Of a DNA stretch of 8,714 nucleotides, positions 6,386 to 8,714 are shown piece after piece. Every line of letters begins with the position of its first letter. The first letter of the stretch is position 1. A model generated the notes under the pieces. The model saw nothing but the letters and a program-made list of their open reading frames with translations. It searched no databases and had not been told where the DNA came from. The stretch covers positions 1-8,714 of the forward strand of contig DHIR01000128.1 of NCBI GenBank assembly GCA_002403905.1, given 5' to 3'. Origin of the DNA: Mucilaginibacter sp. UBA4741. Lineage in GTDB: Bacteria; Bacteroidota; Bacteroidia; Sphingobacteriales; Sphingobacteriaceae. Both the position numbers and the translations under genes were made by a program.

Positions 6386-6478
6386 CCTGTTTTTAAAAGC
6401 GATTTCCCTGATACCCCCACAGTGTACACTAATTCATTTTATCTTTTATCGTATATTCGTCAAAAAAACTTTAACAAC

Positions 6479-6916
6479 ATGAACGCATATAGTTTCGTAC
6501 AGCACCTGCACTCGGGTTTCAGGTATATTGTATTGGTATTGTTTATTTATACCATTTTAATGGCATTTTTAGGCTGGCTGGGTAAAAGACACTATACCAA
6601 CGGCAACAGGTTAAGTAATTTGTTTGCCATGATATCGGCACATACGCAATTGCTGATAGGGATAGTGTTATACTTTTTAAGTCCGCTGGTAGCCTTTAAC
6701 AGCACCACCATGAAAGACCCTGTAACCCGCTACTTCACCGTGGAGCATTGGGTAATGATGTTAATAGCGCTGGCCCTGATTACTATAGGCCATAGCAAGA
6801 GCAAAAAAGTGGTATTACCAGAGGGTAAGCACAAAACAATTACGCTGTTTTATACGATTGCACTACTTATAATTATCGGCACATTGGCAGTTGGCAAAAT
6901 ATCTATCTTTAAATAA
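6479..6916 (+). CDS. Small four-helix membrane protein of the 'cytochrome B' type
   Basis: A 145-residue integral membrane protein starting MNAYSFVQHLHSGFRY. Four helices are visible, about 15-35, 47-68, 90-104 and 121-141. Histidines lie in or at the ends of the first three: H11, H55 (SAHTQLLIG), H90 (VEHWVMM) and H105. The LHSGFRY start, the AHTQLLIGIVLYFLSP helix and the R-x3-VEHW segment are features I associate with small Bacteroidota proteins often labelled cytochrome B; heme binding by these histidines is plausible but not shown. The ATG at 6479 is preferred over an in-frame GTG at 6422, which would add 19 residues reading into the edge of the palindromic element and lacks the family-like beginning. 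It lies upstream of the trp promoter in the same direction, with no clear terminator after it. Confidence 0.65.
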   Translation: MNAYSFVQHLHSGFRYIVLVLFIYTILMAFLGWLGKRHYTNGNRLSNLFAMISAHTQLLIGIVLYFLSPLVAFNSTTMKDPVTRYFTVEHWVMMLIALALITIGHSKSKKVVLPEGKHKTITLFYTIALLIIIGTLAVGKISIFK

Positions 6917-6939
6917 GTTGAAAAAAAATTGAGAAAAAG

Positions 6940-6969
6940 TTTGGTAATTCAATTTTCTTTATAAATTTG
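6940..6969 (+). promoter_or_regulatory. trp operon promoter
   Basis: TTTG (6940-6943) and TAAATTTG (6962-6969) match the Bacteroidota -33 TTTG and -7 TAnnTTTG boxes perfectly, with 18 bp between them. The expected transcription start is around 6973-6977, only a few bases before the leader-peptide ATG at 6978, so the leader would have almost no 5' untranslated region. Confidence 0.75.
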
Positions 6970-6977
6970 CGTCCACA

Positions 6978-7037
6978 ATGATCAAAAACGTTAATATAAA
7001 AAGCTGGTGGCACCAATTAAATTTGGCAGCCGGATAA
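6978..7037 (+). CDS. trpL: trp operon leader peptide (attenuator)
   Basis: A 19-codon open frame, MIKNVNIKSWWHQLNLAAG then TAA. Trp is the rarest residue, yet two TGG codons stand side by side at 7005-7010, right after a good promoter and before a terminator and trpE. This is the classical arrangement of transcription attenuation: scarce charged tRNA-Trp stalls the ribosome on the Trp codons and lets trpE be transcribed. The peptide itself has no expected function. Its end overlaps the proposed antiterminator segment GCCGG (7029-7033), which a ribosome finishing the peptide at TAA 7035 would cover. The gene name follows function and position only. Confidence 0.85.
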   Translation: MIKNVNIKSWWHQLNLAAG

Positions 7038-7112
7038 CTTTTTGACCATAGGAAACTAACCAATTGTAAACCTAATACAAAAACCCGGCGAACCTCATTC
7101 GCCGGGTTTTTT
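7029..7112 (+). ncRNA. Trp attenuator: antiterminator segment and terminator
   Basis: GCCGG at 7029-7033 can pair with CCGGC at 7085-7089, in the left arm of the terminator, giving an antiterminator; this pairing is short (5 bp) and inferred by eye. GCTG (7003-7006), overlapping the first Trp codon, can pair with CAGC (7027-7030), which would occupy the antiterminator strand when the Trp codons are free. The layout fits Trp-dependent attenuation; a Bacteroidota tryptophan leader RNA of this kind has, as I recall, been predicted before. Confidence 0.6.
7079..7112 (+). terminator. Attenuator terminator before trpE
   Basis: A perfect 14-bp stem, AAAAACCCGGCGAA (7079-7092) with TTCGCCGGGTTTTT (7098-7111), loop CCTCA, ending in six T. 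It lies 28 bp before the trpE ATG and within the transcript from the promoter at 6940, so it must be read through for trpE expression. Confidence 0.9.
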
Positions 7113-7140
7113 GTTTTACAACTATTTTTAAAATAACATA

Positions 7141-8550
7141 ATGAAAAAATATAAAATTAACACCACCTATAAAAAACTACTTGCTGATACTACTACGCCG
7201 GTAAGCATATACTTGCGCTTACGCGATGTTTTCCCAAACTCGTTACTGCTGGAAAGTTCTGACTACCATAGCCGCGAAAATAGTACCAGTTACGTTTGTT
7301 GCGACCCAATTGGCGGCCTTACCTTAAACGATGGTCAGCTAAACAAACGGTACCCTAACGGCACCGAAGAAACACTTGCTGAGGGCCAGTTTGAGCTAAT
7401 TAGCCAGATAAGCGATTTTCTGAATGGTTTTGAAGCTACCGATATCCCCTTAAAAATTACGGCTAATGGCCTATTTGGTTACTTTACCCACGAGGCTGTT
7501 GAGCATTTTGAGACCATCCGCCTAAAAAAGAGCGATGATACTACCCGTAAAATACCGGTAATGCAGTACAATATTTACCGCTATATTATCGCAATAGATC
7601 ACTTTAAAAACGAGCTATATATATTCCATAATCAACCCGAAGGTGAGGCGGAGAACGGCGGGCTCAACAAAATAGAGGACCTGATAAAAAATAAAAACTT
7701 TCCCGAATATACTTTTCAAAGCAAAGCCGATGAGCAGTCTAACCTAACTGACGAAGATTTTATTGCCATAGTAGAGAAAATGAAGCAGCATATTTATAGG
7801 GGCGATGTTTTCCAGATAGTACCGTCAAGGGCTTTCTCTAAACAATTTACAGGGGATGAATTTAATGTGTACCGTGCGTTGCGCTCCATTAACCCATCGC
7901 CATATTTGTTTTATTTTGATTATGGCGATTTCAGGATATTTGGGTCATCGCCAGAGGCGCAGATCACTATTAAACATCGTAAGGCTACCATCTATCCAAT
8001 AGCAGGCACCTTTAAACGCAGTGGCGATGATGAGAAGGATGCGGTTATTGCTCATAACTTAAAGAACGACCCCAAAGAATCTGCAGAGCACGTAATGCTT
8101 GTAGACCTTGCCCGCAACGACCTGAGCCGCCATTGCGAGCATGTAGAGGTTAAGGCGTTTAAAGAGGTGCAATACTATTCGCATTTGATACACCTGGTAT
8201 CCATGGTGAGCGGTAACCTGTTGCCTGATGTGCCAACGTTTAAAGTGGTGGCAGATACTTTCCCGGCAGGTACGCTAAGCGGCGCGCCTAAGTACCGTGC
8301 CATGGAGATCATTGATGCTAACGAAAATATTAAACGCAGCTTTTACAGTGGCGCCATAGGCTACTTAGGCTTTAATGGCGATTTTAACCATGCTATTATG
8401 ATACGATCATTTTTAAGCAAGAATAATACGCTGCATTACCAGGCAGGGGCAGGCATAGTTGCCGGCTCGGTAGCAGAGAGTGAATTGAATGAAGTAAATA
8501 ATAAAATAGCCGCCCTGCGCAAAGCAATTGAATTGGCAGAAGAGTTATAG
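7141..8550 (+). CDS. trpE: Anthranilate synthase component I
   Basis: A full-length 469-residue TrpE, catalysing with TrpG the conversion of chorismate and glutamine to anthranilate, the first step of tryptophan synthesis, in the cytoplasm. N-terminal domain: LLLES at 35-39 is the Trp feedback-site motif, so the enzyme is probably inhibited by tryptophan. Chorismate-binding domain: GDVFQIVPSR (221-230), SSPEAQ (269-274), PIAGT (286-290), AEHVMLVDLARNDL (315-328), YYSHLIHLVS (345-354), PAGTLSGAPK (375-384) and GAGIVAGS (436-443) with the closing helix. PIAGTFKR replaces the PIAGTRPR of many proteobacterial forms. Expression is controlled by the attenuator just upstream. Its TAG stop abuts a CCCCCTAG repeat, and trpG begins 53 bp later. 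The start is the first ATG after the terminator; no Shine-Dalgarno sequence is seen, as is usual for this phylum. Confidence 0.95.
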   Translation: MKKYKINTTYKKLLADTTTPVSIYLRLRDVFPNSLLLESSDYHSRENSTSYVCCDPIGGLTLNDGQLNKRYPNGTEETLAEGQFELISQISDFLNGFEATDIPLKITANGLFGYFTHEAVEHFETIRLKKSDDTTRKIPVMQYNIYRYIIAIDHFKNELYIFHNQPEGEAENGGLNKIEDLIKNKNFPEYTFQSKADEQSNLTDEDFIAIVEKMKQHIYRGDVFQIVPSRAFSKQFTGDEFNVYRALRSINPSPYLFYFDYGDFRIFGSSPEAQITIKHRKATIYPIAGTFKRSGDDEKDAVIAHNLKNDPKESAEHVMLVDLARNDLSRHCEHVEVKAFKEVQYYSHLIHLVSMVSGNLLPDVPTFKVVADTFPAGTLSGAPKYRAMEIIDANENIKRSFYSGAIGYLGFNGDFNHAIMIRSFLSKNNTLHYQAGAGIVAGSVAESELNEVNNKIAALRKAIELAEEL

Positions 8551-8649
8551 CCCCCTAGCCCCTAAAGGGGGAACAATGAATAAATAGGAAAGTATAAAGT
8601 GATATGGAACCGAATAAAGAAAACTCTTCCTCCTCCTTTAGGGGGCTGG
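8551..8649. repeat. Inverted-repeat element between trpE and trpG
   Basis: Left arm 8551-8573 and right arm 8627-8649 are imperfect inverted copies sharing an AGCCCC(C)TAAAGG core followed by a G-rich run and AA. Each arm is itself a small palindrome (CCCC-TAAA-GGGG). CCCCCTAGCCCC...-type repeats are, as I recall, common intergenic elements in Bacteroidota. The insertion begins directly after the trpE stop, and its right arm is read in frame as the beginning of trpG. The hairpins lack a T run, so termination is not expected. Confidence 0.65.
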
Positions 8650-8714
8650 AAAAAAAAATTTTAATTATTGATAACTACGATTCGTTTACGTACAACCTGG
8701 TGCAGTACATGGGC
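8604..8714 (+). CDS. trpG: Anthranilate synthase component II, glutamine amidotransferase (partial, 5' end)
   Basis: The frame runs off the window end after 37 codons. [19 protein letters not shown] (19-37) is the unmistakable start of TrpG/PabA-type class I glutamine amidotransferases; the catalytic Cys-His-Glu lie beyond the window. TrpG supplies ammonia from glutamine to TrpE; a PabA role cannot be excluded, but the place after trpE favours TrpG. The usual protein begins M-(K)[10 protein letters not shown]. Here no ATG stands at that point; the only in-frame ATG is 8604, giving an extra 17-18 residues, [18 protein letters not shown], of which SSSFRGLE is encoded by the right arm of the inserted repeat. 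A non-ATG start nearer the domain (for example CTG at 8646) is the alternative. Confidence 0.85.
   Translation, partial: MEPNKENSSSSFRGLEKKILIIDNYDSFTYNLVQYMG

Larger units (their letters stand above)
6197..6420. mobile_element. MITE-like palindromic element with terminal inverted repeats and flanking duplication
   Basis: The outer 20-bp inverted repeats are 6205-6224 (CAGGGGAATCGCTTTTAAAA) and 6391-6410 (complement, one mismatch). The direct repeat ACCCCCAC lies outside them at 6197-6204 and 6413-6420, as expected of a target-site duplication of 6-8 bp; two extra bases (AT) precede the right copy. Inside, a 19-bp arm (6238-6256) is repeated inverted at 6370-6388, an 11-bp pair GCTATAAACAG/CTGTTTATAGC lies at 6276-6286/6340-6350, and a 7-bp hairpin at 6321-6339. 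The element encodes no protein, so any movement would need a transposase from elsewhere. It sits about 60 bp before the gene at 6479 and may have changed its promoter. Confidence 0.5.
6054..6478. other. 425-bp gene-free region built of repeats
   Basis: No convincing coding frame on either strand. It holds, in order: a 7-bp hairpin at 6127-6144 (TGGAATA-tgat-TATTCCA), two tandem 28-bp repeats (6147-6202) and a MITE-like element (about 6203-6412). The short final stretch before the ATG at 6479 has -7-like strings TATCTTTT (6438-6445) and TATATTCG (6452-6459), which may serve the next gene. The AAGGAGG near 6102 resembles a ribosome binding site but has no start codon at a usable distance. Confidence 0.7.

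Noticed and set aside
6422..6478. An upstream GTG start adding 19 residues to the four-helix protein
   Set aside because: The added residues read from the edge of the repeat element, lack family-like character, and the ATG at 6479 gives the expected LHSGFRY start.
8551..8573. Terminator directly after trpE
   Set aside because: The hairpin has no T run and the trp operon must continue into trpG 53 bp later; it is better explained as an arm of the repeat element.

Overview
The window looks like a chromosomal segment of a Bacteroidota bacterium, most likely family Sphingobacteriaceae (Mucilaginibacter/Pedobacter-like). The signs are moderate G+C, almost no Shine-Dalgarno sequences, TAnnTTTG-type -7 boxes with an upstream TTTG, a Bacteroidota-type TrpE followed directly by TrpG, and CCCCCTAGCCCC...-type intergenic repeats. 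The taxonomic call is an inference from these signs; there is no rRNA here.

Layout: (1) 160-1104 (+) encodes a secreted protein that resembles a jelly-roll, polysaccharide-active type. (2) 3961-1125 (-) is a tight two-gene operon: a ~10-helix membrane protein, then, after 8 bp, an exported protein with the order beta domain, two membrane helices, two histidine-rich beta modules. (3) 4261-4091 (-) is a 56-residue Pro/Glu-rich gene with its own terminator, divergent from 4365-4703 (+), a YflT-like stress-protein relative. (4) 4794-6053 (+) encodes a secreted, probably helical-barrel protein. (5) 6054-6478 is a 425-bp gene-free stretch with two tandem 28-bp repeats and a ~210-bp MITE-like element with terminal inverted repeats and a 6-8 bp flanking duplication. 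(6) 6479-6916 (+) encodes a small four-helix 'cytochrome B'-type membrane protein. (7) 6940-8714 (+) is the start of a trp operon: promoter, a 19-codon leader peptide with tandem Trp codons, an intrinsic terminator, trpE, and a partial trpG.

The most interesting item is the operon at 3961-1125. Its membrane protein carries two copies of a D-x3-H-x12/13-H motif. Their spacing, as I recall it, matches the CuC (Asp156/His160/His173) and CuD (Asn227/His231/His245) sites of particulate methane monooxygenase subunit PmoC; the first also shares the R-D-x2-F-[ST]-P-x-H tail of PmoC/AmoC. Its partner has the domain order of PmoB and a predicted mature N-terminal histidine. No separate PmoA is present. 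This suggests a remote, possibly undescribed, copper-membrane-monooxygenase-like (or copper-handling) two-component system in Bacteroidota. The homology is inferred from motif spacing and architecture, not from a search.

The trp region gives a second, well-supported story: transcription attenuation by a Trp-Trp leader peptide. The trpG start also appears to have been rebuilt by an inserted palindromic repeat, so TrpG gains about 17 N-terminal residues, part of them encoded by the repeat.
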